Shown piece by piece: positions 8,039-15,168 of a stretch of DNA of 32,255 nucleotides; within the stretch, counting starts at the first letter, position 1; each line of letters opens with the position of its first letter. The position numbers and the translations under genes were made by a program. This DNA comes from a bacterium (GTDB lineage Bacteria; Bacillota; Clostridia; Lachnospirales; Lachnospiraceae): positions 139,545-171,799 of the forward strand of contig JAUNGE010000001.1 of NCBI GenBank assembly GCA_030524675.1, written 5' to 3'. Below the pieces are notes generated by a model. That model did not search any database. It was not told where the DNA came from and worked only from the letters and a program-made list of their open reading frames with translations.

Positions 8039-9127
8039 TCACTTTCCGCCTGTTATCAGTGCCCTTAATTCTTCTCTCTCAAACAGGTCCTCCAGCGCAT
8101 ACTTCACTGTACCAGAATACCCTTTCACCGTGTGCGCTGCTGCCAAGGAATTCAAAATAGCTTCCTCTGTCGCCTCCGCCGCTGCCGTGAAAGCATCCTC
8201 CAGCTTATGTTCCTTCAATATCGTGAGAGGAACCGTGCTGCCATCTCCCGCCGTTTCTATCCGGTTCGCCGTGGTAAATCCAATCATCACATCTCCGCTC
8301 CCATGTCCCATAAAAGAGCCGCAGCGCGCAAGCCCCACACCGGCACGTTTGATGATGCGCTTTAACTGTCTGTCCGACACCGGCAAATCCGTGGCAACAA
8401 CCATCATGATAGAGCCCTCATCCAGCTTTCGCTCTTCCACTCGCCTTGCCGCCTCTTCGCCCAGGTTTCTCCCACAGATTGTCAGATTTTTTGTGCTTCC
8501 AAAATTGGACTGCACCAGAACGCCGACCGTATATGTCACACCATCCAGAGTGAGCTGTCTGGAGGCAGAACCGATGCCGCCCTTTAGACCAAAGCAGATG
8601 GTACCTTTTCCTGCTCCCACATCGCCTTCCTCAAAATCCTCGCACGCATGCTGGATAGCATTTTGTACGTCTTCCTCTGTCACAGTGCGCTCTGCAATGT
8701 CGTTCAGTGTGGCATCGTTGCACTCCCCCACTACCGGATTGACCGAGTGCATTGGCACATGGTCCGCTCTGCACCTGGACACCATATATCCCACCAACGC
8801 ATCATGCACTCTTCCGATATTCAGCGTGTTCGTCAAGGCAATCGGCGCCTCCAGCGTTCCCAGCTCCTCTATCTGAATCGTCCCCTGCGTCTTTCCAAAT
8901 CCATTGTGCACATAGACAGCCGCTGTGAGCTTTCTGGCAAACATATTGTCCTCACACGGAAGAATCACAGTGACGCCCGTTTTGTGCCTTTCGGTGTCAA
9001 TCGTCGCATGTCCGACCTTCACACCTTTTACATCCGTAATCTTATTCAATGGCCCTGGCTGCATTCTTCCTACCACAGCCCCATAGTCACGGATGCGGCT
9101 TCTCTTTTGCATTCCCAGCTGTTCCAT
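8039..9127 (-). CDS. P1-family peptidase (DmpA/BapA-type aminopeptidase, S58)
   Basis: A 362-aa member of the DmpA family, N-terminal nucleophile hydrolases that self-cleave into two chains and release N-terminal amino acids, including D- or beta-residues in some members. Family features seen: ITDVKGVKVGHATI near 30-43, NxGFGKTQG near 75-82, NPVVGECNDATLND at 130-143, KGGIGSASRQL at 182-192, GVLVQSNFG near 202-210. The expected autocleavage site is Gly238-Ser239 in DEGSIMMVVATD, which would leave a C-terminal chain of 124 residues, close to the beta subunit size of DmpA. Ser239 would be the nucleophile (from family knowledge, not proven). There is no signal peptide, so it is probably cytoplasmic. 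The upstream neighbour ends 24 bases away and the genes are probably co-transcribed. Confidence 0.88.
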   Translation of the reverse strand: MEQLGMQKRSRIRDYGAVVGRMQPGPLNKITDVKGVKVGHATIDTERHKTGVTVILPCEDNMFARKLTAAVYVHNGFGKTQGTIQIEELGTLEAPIALTNTLNIGRVHDALVGYMVSRCRADHVPMHSVNPVVGECNDATLNDIAERTVTEEDVQNAIQHACEDFEEGDVGAGKGTICFGLKGGIGSASRQLTLDGVTYTVGVLVQSNFGSTKNLTICGRNLGEEAARRVEERKLDEGSIMMVVATDLPVSDRQLKRIIKRAGVGLARCGSFMGHGSGDVMIGFTTANRIETAGDGSTVPLTILKEHKLEDAFTAAAEATEEAILNSLAAAHTVKGYSGTVKYALEDLFEREELRALITGGK

Positions 9128-9151
9128 CTTCTCTCTTCCTTTCTTCTCTCT

Positions 9152-10318
9152 TTATCGCTCCTTCGGCACTCTCTGTGCAGTCTGTACCGTCTGTGCGGCA
9201 CTTTTCTGCTTCTCCAGACGCTTATTCACATTTTCCTTCAGCAGTGCATATCCCACAGAACACAGCGGGATAAACAGCAACATTCCCAGAACGCCCATCA
9301 GGCTGCCGCCGATTGTCACCGCCGCTAACACCCAGATAGAGGGAAGATTCACGGAACCACCCACCACATGTGGATAAATCAGATTGCCCTCCAACTGCTG
9401 CAGGACAAAGAAAATGATGGTAAACCACAGTGCGTCCATCGGATTGACCATAAGCATCAAAAAAATGCCCACCATGCACCCCAAAAACGCGCCAAACACA
9501 GGAATCAGCGCTGTGAATGCAATCAACACACCGATCAGAAGCGCATATGGCAGTCTGAACACTGTCAGCGTCACAAAAAACATACTGCCCAGAATCACCG
9601 CCTCCAAGCACTGCCCTGTCAGAAAATTGGAGAATGTCTTCTCTGTCAGCGCCGCAATCTGCAGGATTCTGTCTGTATACTTCGGCAGATAGGCGCGCAG
9701 CAGCTTCTTTGCCTGCCTCGCCAGTGTCTCCTTCTGCAGCAGAATATAGAACGAGAAAATAATCGCAATACCGACTGTGGTAAAAGCTGAAATAATGGAA
9801 CTGACTGCAGAGACTGTGGAATTCAGCACGTTTCCCGCGCCCGTCTTTAAGAAAGTAATCACTTCATTGATAATCGCATTCCAGTCAAATTCCAGAGATG
9901 CTATCTCCTCCGAGAGATTGGGATAGGCAGCAAACAGCCCTTCTGCCCAGGTCTGAACCGTCTCAAAAAATGCCGGAATCTTCTCGCTCACGGCTCCTAT
10001 AGTTCTGCCCACTTCAGGAAATACCACAAAAATCACAATTCCCAGCACAACCACCACAAACAGAAGAGCTGCACACAGACTGAGCGGACGTCTCCATTTT
10101 TTCGTGCGCCGCCCTTCTGGTATCATGCGCTCAATACAGCGCATCGGCGCATTTAAAATAAAAGCAATACCAGCGCCGAGGATAAACGGCATAATCACAT
10201 GGAACAGTCCGCTCACCACACCAAACACTTTCTGATAGTTTAAAACCACCACCAATACCAGAATGGTAAATACAATAATCTCTTTCATTTTCCTTACATT
10301 CTGCAAATCCAAATTCAT
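9152..10318 (-). CDS. AI-2E family transporter (PerM-like membrane protein)
   Basis: A 388-aa integral membrane protein of the AI-2E/UPF0118 family. Hydrophobic segments are visible near residues 12-28, 35-55 and 78-98. After a soluble insert (about 110-160), several more follow (FTTVGIAIIFSFYILL, AVILGSMFFVTLTVF, then a long cluster to about 360). The family motifs LIPVFGAFLG and PHVVGGSVNLPSIWVL are present in the C-terminal half. Members export diverse small molecules or sodium; autoinducer-2 export is established only for a few, so the substrate here is unknown. It is the first gene of a minus-strand trio with the P1 peptidase and the aminotransferase. Its 5' side holds a GC-rich hairpin at 10342-10361. 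Confidence 0.87.
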   Translation of the reverse strand: MNLDLQNVRKMKEIIVFTILVLVVVLNYQKVFGVVSGLFHVIMPFILGAGIAFILNAPMRCIERMIPEGRRTKKWRRPLSLCAALLFVVVVLGIVIFVVFPEVGRTIGAVSEKIPAFFETVQTWAEGLFAAYPNLSEEIASLEFDWNAIINEVITFLKTGAGNVLNSTVSAVSSIISAFTTVGIAIIFSFYILLQKETLARQAKKLLRAYLPKYTDRILQIAALTEKTFSNFLTGQCLEAVILGSMFFVTLTVFRLPYALLIGVLIAFTALIPVFGAFLGCMVGIFLMLMVNPMDALWFTIIFFVLQQLEGNLIYPHVVGGSVNLPSIWVLAAVTIGGSLMGVLGMLLFIPLCSVGYALLKENVNKRLEKQKSAAQTVQTAQRVPKER

Positions 10319-10341
10319 ACACTATCTCTCCTATCATGGCG

Positions 10342-10361
10342 ATGCCTGCGCCAGCAGGCAT
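10342..10361. other. perfect 8-bp inverted repeat upstream of the AI-2E gene
   Basis: ATGCCTGC and GCAGGCAT flank a 4-base loop. It lies 24 bases before the minus-strand AI-2E start, so it would be in that mRNA leader or be an operator. No U tract follows in the minus direction. Confidence 0.5.
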
Positions 10362-10411
10362 GTTCATTTTACAAGGACATTGTACCATGCAGTCCAAAAA
10401 AAAGCTACTGT

Positions 10412-10439
10412 TTGATTCTGATAAGAAAATTCTTATTAA
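10412..10439 (+). promoter_or_regulatory. promoter with palindromic operator before the Cys-rich gene
   Basis: TTGATT at 10412-10417 and TATTAA at 10434-10439 are 16 bases apart. The spacer is almost filled by the inverted repeat ATAAGAA-AA-TTCTTAT (10421-10436), a position typical for a repressor operator. The start would be about 60 bases before the ATG. Confidence 0.5.
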
Positions 10440-10505
10440 ATTTTGTAAATTTAGGCAAGCTGTGCTGCATATGATGGAGTGTAAGAAAGTTTTGGAGGAA
10501 CTAAT

Positions 10506-10745
10506 ATGAGTGATTTAGCAGCAACAAACTGCGGTTGCGGATGTGACAACGGAGGAAATATTTGCGGAGGCGGCTGTGGCTGCAATATTATTTTCCTGAT
10601 TCTCATTTTATGCTGCTGTGGCGGCAACGGAGGATGGGGAAGCAGCTGTGGCTGCGGTTGTGGTGAACATAGCGGCTGTGGCTGCGACAGCATCATCTGG
10701 ATTATTCTTCTTCTGTGCTGCTGTGGCGGAGGCAGCTTCTGCTAA
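10506..10745 (+). CDS. duplicated glycine/cysteine-rich small protein
   Basis: A 79-aa protein with 18 cysteines and many glycines. It resembles Lachnospiraceae proteins often labelled chorion-class high-cysteine HCB protein 13; that label reflects composition only. Two tandem copies of one module are visible (residues about 9-43 and 48-79). Each has a CGCGC-type start, then GCGC followed by Asn or Asp, then a 9-10 residue hydrophobic stretch, then CCCGG. The hydrophobic stretches (IIFLILIL and IIWIILLL) are too short for ordinary membrane spans. GGAGG at 10494-10498 is ideally placed. A spore-coat, metal-binding or disulfide-crosslinked surface role is possible but unproven. Its codon use is dominated by TGC/TGT and GGC/GGA because of composition. 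Confidence 0.75.
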   Translation: MSDLAATNCGCGCDNGGNICGGGCGCNIIFLILILCCCGGNGGWGSSCGCGCGEHSGCGCDSIIWIILLLCCCGGGSFC

Positions 10746-10903
10746 TACAGGCGAAGCCGTGCTGCTGCCATACACTGCCATTTTCAGCTATGCAAGGTTG
10801 CTCATTGGCATATATTGACACAGATTAACACAATTCATCTGCAGCAGCTGCACAGTACATGCGCAAACCTGCTGAGGTATCAGCAAATCCCGTCTAATGG
10901 AAT
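10746..10903. other. intergenic stretch without a recognised gene
   Basis: This is the left part of the 312-base gap (10746-11057) between the convergent Cys-rich and fucosidase genes. The only structure I see is the 13-bp palindrome TGCAGCAGCTGCA at 10840-10852. No clear terminator for the Cys-rich gene is visible. The fucosidase terminator follows at 10904-10945, and 10946-11057 shows nothing further. Confidence 0.5.
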
Positions 10904-10945
10904 AAAAAGATGCCGGTGGATTGGATTTCTCTCCCCCGACATCTT
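10904..10945 (-). terminator. terminator of the fucosidase gene
   Basis: On the minus strand AAGATGTCGG pairs with CCGGCATCTT (one G-U pair), followed by TTTTTATT. It lies 113 bases past the fucosidase stop. Confidence 0.75.
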
Positions 10946-11057
10946 CTAACTCCTCTCTTTCGGACTCACAGGGATGGTGCAGGCTCTCTGCATCATCCCA
11001 TTTTCTATCCTGACCCATTTTTCAGGATACTTTATACTTCCATGTGATTTCGTATTT

Positions 11058-12533
11058 TTATTCCAGTGTAATTTTAAAGACCACAGGCTTGTCCGTCTTC
11101 ACCCGATTCGTATACACAGTCAATGCTTCCTCATTTCTCGTCCACTTTACGTCTTTCTCAAACCCCAGCACTTCAATGTTTTTGATGATTCCGTGGAAGC
11201 ATGGTGTCTTGCTGGCATCTTTCTCTCCCAGAGCGCCAAAGCGGTACACGCCGTCCTCGCTGCATCTGAGCGCTGTCGCATAGAGAAACGTGCCATTCAC
11301 AGTATAGCGGATATCCGCAGAGGTAAATTCCTTCTTGATGCTGTCTGAGAACTGCCCCTCTACAATCTGCGTCGGGCCTTCCCCGTACTCTTTCCAGACA
11401 TGCGTGTTATAGATTGCCTCACCGTTTACCTTCATCCACTCACCGATTTCCAGTAAAATCTTTTTATCTTCCTCCGGAATGCTTCCGTCCGCCTTCGGTC
11501 CGATATTCAGAAGCAGGCATCCATTCTTGCTCACAATATCCACAAGGTCACGGAGAATATCTGCTGCGTCACGATACACATTTCCTTCCGTATAGCACCA
11601 GCTGTTCAACGCCACAGACGTGCAGGTCTGCCAGAAATACGGTTTCACATCCGCAAACTGTCCGCGCTCAATATCCAGCACGGCGCTGCCGAACATAAAA
11701 GCATCGTTCTTGTAATTGATAACGACCTCCTCGCCCCATTCTGCCGCACGGTTATAGTAATAAGCGGCCACCTTTTTCAGATATGGCTTCACGCTGCTGT
11801 GCTGAATCCACCAGTCAAAATACAGAACTTTCGGGCGGTACACATCAATCAGCTCACACGTTCTCACCAGCCAGTCCTCCAGAAATTCCTCTGTGGGAGC
11901 CGGCACACTGAACAGGTCATAATGCTCTGGCTCCGGCATCGCAGGCCAGTAGAAATCTCCGCGCTGCATCGGCTCCTTGATGTCACTGTCAAACTCTTTT
12001 CCGTGGCCCATAAAAAACCAGTGCTCTATGCGGTGTGAAGATGCGCCTCTCACGATTCCGCGCTTTTCACACTCTCCCAAAATTTCTCCGAGCGTGTCTC
12101 TCTTCGGACCCATCTCATATGCATTCCAGTGAGAAATCTCACTGCGGTACATCTGAAATCCGTCATGATGCTCTGCAACAGGAACCACATACTTTGCCCC
12201 CGCCTTAACAAACAGGTCCGCCCACTCGCTGGCATCAAATTTCTCTGCTTGAAACATAGGGATAAAGTCTTTATACCCAAACTCACTCTGCGGTCCATAT
12301 GTCTCTCTGTGATGCTCATATTCCCGTTTGCCCTGAATATACATATTTCTGGAATACCACTCATTTCCAAATGCTGGCACAGAATAGATGCCCCAATGAA
12401 TAAAAATTCCAAATTTTGCCTTCTCATACCATGCTGGCACTCTGTAATTGGACAAAGATTCCCAGGTTGCGTCAAAAGGCCCTTCCTCAATCACTGTATC
12501 AATCGTCTTTAAATATTCTTTTATGTCTTTCAT
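11058..12533 (-). CDS. alpha-L-fucosidase, glycoside hydrolase family 29
   Basis: A 491-aa retaining glycosidase that removes alpha-linked L-fucose from glycans. The N-terminal catalytic barrel has the family pattern: WYEKAKFGIFIHWGIYSVPA (35-54), NEWYSRNMY (57-65), AKYVVPVAEHHDGFQMY (113-129) and the nucleophile Asp240 in VLYFDWW. A beta-rich C-terminal domain follows from about residue 390. The acid/base residue cannot be assigned with certainty. There is no signal peptide, so it probably acts in the cytoplasm on imported oligosaccharides, such as fucosylated mucin or milk glycan fragments in a gut bacterium (inference). AGGAGAC precedes the ATG. It stands alone, without adjacent fucose transport or catabolism genes, and has its own terminator. 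Confidence 0.92.
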   Translation of the reverse strand: MKDIKEYLKTIDTVIEEGPFDATWESLSNYRVPAWYEKAKFGIFIHWGIYSVPAFGNEWYSRNMYIQGKREYEHHRETYGPQSEFGYKDFIPMFQAEKFDASEWADLFVKAGAKYVVPVAEHHDGFQMYRSEISHWNAYEMGPKRDTLGEILGECEKRGIVRGASSHRIEHWFFMGHGKEFDSDIKEPMQRGDFYWPAMPEPEHYDLFSVPAPTEEFLEDWLVRTCELIDVYRPKVLYFDWWIQHSSVKPYLKKVAAYYYNRAAEWGEEVVINYKNDAFMFGSAVLDIERGQFADVKPYFWQTCTSVALNSWCYTEGNVYRDAADILRDLVDIVSKNGCLLLNIGPKADGSIPEEDKKILLEIGEWMKVNGEAIYNTHVWKEYGEGPTQIVEGQFSDSIKKEFTSADIRYTVNGTFLYATALRCSEDGVYRFGALGEKDASKTPCFHGIIKNIEVLGFEKDVKWTRNEEALTVYTNRVKTDKPVVFKITLE

Positions 12534-12659
12534 GTCCGTCTCCTGTATCTGTCTTTTTCTCGCGTTTTTTCTGCGTTTTTTCTACTTTCTGCTCCCTGCC
12601 TGCTAGAATATCTGCTTCTCTTTGCTTCAAGGGAAACATTTCAAAGGCCCGTACGGCAT

Positions 12660-12715
12660 AAAAACAGCTTTCTCTCAGCCCCAATCACATATCGTCTGCC
12701 TGAAAGAAAGCCGTT
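12660..12715 (-). terminator. rubrerythrin terminator
   Basis: On the minus strand a 16-bp stem (two or three G-U pairs) is formed by 12715-12700 with 12678-12663, ending in a TTTTTAT run. It begins five bases after the stop codon. Confidence 0.85.
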
Positions 12716-12719
12716 TCTC

Positions 12720-13376
12720 TTAATAGTTCTCTTCTCTGATTTCAAAATAGCTCTGCGGATGTGCACAGACAGGGCAAATCTGTGGTGCTTTTGTTCCCAC
12801 CACAATGTGACCACAGTTGCGGCACTCCCAGACTTTCACTTCGCTCCGCTCAAAAACAGCAGCGGTCTCCACGTTCTTTAACAGAGCGCGGTAGCGCTCC
12901 TCATGGTGCTTTTCAATAGCACCCACCATACGGAATTTGGCAGCCAGCTCAAGAAATCCCTCTTGCTCGGCGGTCTTTGCAAACCCTTCATACATATCTG
13001 TCCACTCATAATTTTCACCCTCAGCGGCGGACAGAAGGTTGGCAGCAGTATCTCCAATGCCATTCAATTCCTTGAACCACATTTTCGCATGTTCCCGCTC
13101 ATTTTCGGCAGTTTTCAAAAACAGTGCTGCAATCTGCTCATATCCTTCCTTCTTTGCCACAGAAGCAAAATACGTATATTTGTTTCTCGCACCGGACTCG
13201 CCGTCAAAAGCTGCATGCAGGTTTTTCTCCGTCTGTGTTCCCGCATATTTATTTGCTTTTTTTTCCATGACCACTTCCAGTTTATCCCCTGTTACATGGC
13301 AGCGCGGACATACCGGTGTTTCCCCATCTTTTACTTCAAAAATCTCTCCGCATACCTTACATTTGTACTGACTCAT
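12720..13376 (-). CDS. rubrerythrin with rubredoxin-like domains at both ends
   Basis: A 218-aa non-haem iron peroxidase that reduces hydrogen peroxide in anaerobes using electrons from rubredoxin or NADH systems. Residues 1-30 form a short CxxC...CxxC knuckle (C6, C9, C23, C26), like the N-terminal domain of reverse rubrerythrins. Residues 45-170 are the ferritin-like diiron domain, with E60 and the two ExxH motifs (E93-H96 in ENEREHA, E155-H158 in IEKHHEE). The C-terminus is a classical rubredoxin-like knuckle (C185, C188, C201, C204). Having both metal knuckles is less common than having one. AGGAGGAG at 13383-13390 precedes the ATG. The promoter appears to lie beyond an IS200/IS605-like miniature element, so the element is within the mRNA leader. 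Confidence 0.93.
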   Translation of the reverse strand: MSQYKCKVCGEIFEVKDGETPVCPRCHVTGDKLEVVMEKKANKYAGTQTEKNLHAAFDGESGARNKYTYFASVAKKEGYEQIAALFLKTAENEREHAKMWFKELNGIGDTAANLLSAAEGENYEWTDMYEGFAKTAEQEGFLELAAKFRMVGAIEKHHEERYRALLKNVETAAVFERSEVKVWECRNCGHIVVGTKAPQICPVCAHPQSYFEIREENY

Positions 13377-13396
13377 CGCTTTCTCCTCCTTCTTTC

Positions 13397-13545
13397 AGTC
13401 AATCCCCCCGCCCCGTAAAGGGGCGAGGCTTCAACCGAATGATTTATTTATGAAACCGTCAGGCTGACGAAGCTGCTCGTTGATACTGAAATACATATTC
13501 CTGAACGAGAAGCCCCCACTTCTTAAGTAGTGGGAACACGCCACT
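13397..13545 (+). mobile_element. miniature IS200/IS605-like relic with two end hairpins
   Basis: A noncoding stretch between the rubrerythrin binding site and its promoter. The left end has the hairpin CGCCCC-GTAAA-GGGGCG (13409-13425). The right end has CCCACT...AGTGGG with a TCTTAAGT centre (13515-13534), preceded by GAAGCC as in TnpB-type right ends. Just before it, the + frame reads VRLTKLLVDTEIHIPERE then APTS and a stop, which looks like a TnpB C-terminal remnant. No transposase reading frame survives. The left hairpin read on the minus strand also fits a right-end pattern, so orientation is uncertain. It could be a palindrome-associated miniature element or an orphan omega-RNA end. 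Exact boundaries and target site are unknown. Confidence 0.5.
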
Positions 13546-13552
13546 TGTCTAT

Positions 13553-13581
13553 ATTTTATCAGATATCAACAAAATAACCAA
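13553..13581 (-). promoter_or_regulatory. candidate rubrerythrin promoter
   Basis: On the minus strand TTGGTT (13581-13576) and TAAAAT (13558-13553) are 17 bases apart. Transcription would start near 13546 and run through the miniature element into rubrerythrin, giving a leader of about 170 bases. Confidence 0.5.
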
Positions 13582-13609
13582 TATTTTCTTTGAATTTTTT
13601 TCATGTTTT

Positions 13610-13744
13610 TTATATTTTCTTTGCGTTTTTTGTTTTCTTTTTCATAGCCGTTGTGTCTTTTCGCATTTTCTCCTGCTTTTTTCTCATACAGCTCTCATCT
13701 ATTTCATAAACGGCATTGCCGTCAATAATCAAACGCCTTCCCAT
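13610..13744 (-). CDS. 44-aa basic small protein
   Basis: A short ORF of 44 codons with a very strong ribosome binding site: AGGAGG at 13754-13759, 9 bases before the ATG. The product begins MGRRLIIDGNAVYEIDESC and ends in a lysine-rich tail (about 14 Lys and 4 Arg in total). The N-terminal half looks like a small beta structure. There is no signal peptide or membrane span, and I do not recognise a family. The stop lies about 30 bases upstream of the rubrerythrin promoter, so the two genes may share transcripts. The strong binding site and clean reading frame are the support for it being real. Confidence 0.6.
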   Translation of the reverse strand: MGRRLIIDGNAVYEIDESCMRKKQEKMRKDTTAMKKKTKNAKKI

Positions 13745-13901
13745 CTTTATCAACCTCCTAGTATCATCATATGCAGCTCACATAAATGGATTGAATCCTG
13801 CATATATTGAAATGCCACAAACTATTTTCACGATGTTTTTCACACAAGCCTGCAGCTAAACATCCATCTGCAGCCAAAAAATCAATCAGGAGGTAACACA
13901 C

Positions 13902-14417
13902 ATGAGTCAAAACGAATATCCTGTCAGTGACCTCGATTCTCTGACAGCCGACCATCGCCTCAAAATGATGAAGGCGGCTCTGCCCTACATGGGAGCATCC
14001 CACCAGAGAGCCTTTTCCGTTATGATTAAAGCCCAGGAATTAAGCAACACTTTGCAGCTCGCCCGCGAGACAGAGGACCAGATGGTAGGCATCTGCTCCG
14101 TCGGAGACCAGCCAGCTTCCACTCTGGATATGTTAAATGCCATCAAGCCCTATGGAACCCCCTACGAGCAGGACTTTATTGATGTCATCATTAATTTCAT
14201 GCAGGGCTTCCGCCTGTACAACAGTTATCAGGAAACGGTATCCACGGCTTCCGCTGATGGTTCCAATGCTGCCCACCCAAATTCTTTTGGAACTTCCGGC
14301 CCACAGGGCGCCGCTTCCTACATAGAACAACTGAAAAAAATCATGCCGAAGGAGCAAGTTGGAAAACTGGAAAATATTGAAATGATGCTCTCGCTGATGC
14401 AGCAGCTGTCCAAATAG
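13902..14417 (+). CDS. 171-aa protein of unknown function
   Basis: A mostly helical, soluble protein that I do not recognise. The N-terminal half (LTADHRLKMMKAALPYMGASHQ and following) and the segment FIDVIINFMQGFRLYNSYQET look like amphipathic helices. Residues about 113-137 are a Ser/Ala/Gly/Asn/Pro-rich linker. The C-terminus has a further helix (YIEQLKKIMPKEQVGKL) and LENIEMMLSLMQQLSK. AGGAGG at 13888-13893 is well placed. A second small helical protein follows 79 bases downstream on the same strand, suggesting a two-gene unit. The start is divergent from the 44-aa gene. No function can be proposed from the sequence. Confidence 0.75.
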   Translation: MSQNEYPVSDLDSLTADHRLKMMKAALPYMGASHQRAFSVMIKAQELSNTLQLARETEDQMVGICSVGDQPASTLDMLNAIKPYGTPYEQDFIDVIINFMQGFRLYNSYQETVSTASADGSNAAHPNSFGTSGPQGAASYIEQLKKIMPKEQVGKLENIEMMLSLMQQLSK

Positions 14418-14496
14418 ACGATTGCCTTGTCCGCATTTTAATATTTAGAGCTAAGAAATCGTGCAGCAAAACCGCAGAAAGGAACGGTATTGACAT

Positions 14497-14772
14497 ATGG
14501 AATCCAACTGGAAACAGGACCCGCGCTTAAAAAACATGTCGCCACAGAAACTGGAATTTTTAGAACAGCTCGCCGAGAAAGCAAAGCATGCCTCCAAAAC
14601 CGAGCTGCTGCCTCTTCTTTTAAACATTTCCAGGCAAAATCCTTCTATGAACTTCACGGATGAGGAGACCGAACTTCTGGTATCAATTTTGACAGAACAT
14701 TTTTCTCCAAAAGAAAAACAGCAGCTGAAGCTTCTGCGCCAGCTCTCTGTCAATCTGTCAAAAAGGCAATAG
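14497..14772 (+). CDS. 91-aa helical protein of unknown function
   Basis: A small charged protein (91 aa). Helical segments predicted by eye are SPQKLEFLEQLAEKAKHA, KTELLPLLLNISRQN and TDEETELLVSILTEHFSPKE, ending in a basic tail. It resembles a three- or four-helix bundle; there are no catalytic motifs or membrane spans. AAAGGAA at about 14478-14484 precedes the ATG with a longish spacer. It follows the 171-aa gene on the same strand and probably belongs to the same transcript. The neighbours downstream are convergent. Confidence 0.7.
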   Translation: MESNWKQDPRLKNMSPQKLEFLEQLAEKAKHASKTELLPLLLNISRQNPSMNFTDEETELLVSILTEHFSPKEKQQLKLLRQLSVNLSKRQ

Positions 14773-14796
14773 CCCCTCAATGCCCTCAAAAAAGAA

Positions 14797-14832
14797 CAGA
14801 GCCTTTTCCCAAAAAGAAGGAGAAAGGCTCTG
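14797..14832 (-). terminator. terminator of azlCD (bidirectional candidate)
   Basis: CAGAGCCTTT at 14797-14806 pairs with AAAGGCTCTG at 14823-14832. On the minus strand it is followed by TTCTTTTTTG. On the plus strand it is followed only by CTTTGTC. It lies between the convergent 91-aa gene and azlD. Confidence 0.85.
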
Positions 14833-14838
14833 CTTTGT

Positions 14839-15168
14839 CTAGGCAAAAACTCCCTGCACCAAAATCATATAGAAAACGGTTCCTGCCGCGACGGAGAGCA
14901 ATATATTTTTCTTCCATAAGTACGATGCCACAACCAGTATTGTCGCAATCACTTCTGGCAGTCCAAAAGGCCATGCTGTCACCACTGTCGATTTAAAGCA
15001 GTAAACTACCAACATTCCCATAATAGCAGCTGGAAGAATACCGCCAAGGTATTGAAGCGCCTCGGGCATATGGTCTTTGTCTCGAAATATAAGGAACGGA
15101 AGAAAGCGAATCAGCGCTGTCACCAGCGAAATGACAGCAATCAGCAGGATACTATGTATTGTACTCAT
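14839..15168 (-). CDS. azlD: branched-chain amino acid exporter small subunit
   Basis: A 109-aa protein with four hydrophobic segments (ILLIAVISLVTALIRFLPF, LGGILPAAIMGMLVVYCF, VIATILVVASYLW, ILLSVAAGTVFYMILV). It matches the AzlD small subunit of the AzlCD exporter of leucine and other branched-chain amino acids. The conserved RFLPFLIF segment sits near residue 23. Its ATG overlaps the azlC stop codon by four bases (ATGA), so translation is coupled. A terminator follows seven bases after the stop. Confidence 0.88.
   Translation of the reverse strand: MSTIHSILLIAVISLVTALIRFLPFLIFRDKDHMPEALQYLGGILPAAIMGMLVVYCFKSTVVTAWPFGLPEVIATILVVASYLWKKNILLSVAAGTVFYMILVQGVFA

Noticed and set aside
6835-10318. 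Peptide-signalling system made of the AI-2E protein, P1 peptidase and aminotransferase
   Set aside because: Gene order alone does not support it. There is no precursor peptide, receptor or regulator nearby, and all three families have broad general roles.
13755-13900. Sporulation (sigma-E/K) promoters suggested by CATATATT and CATATGAT strings
   Set aside because: The -10-like strings have no convincing -35 partners at the right distance, so no promoter is called.
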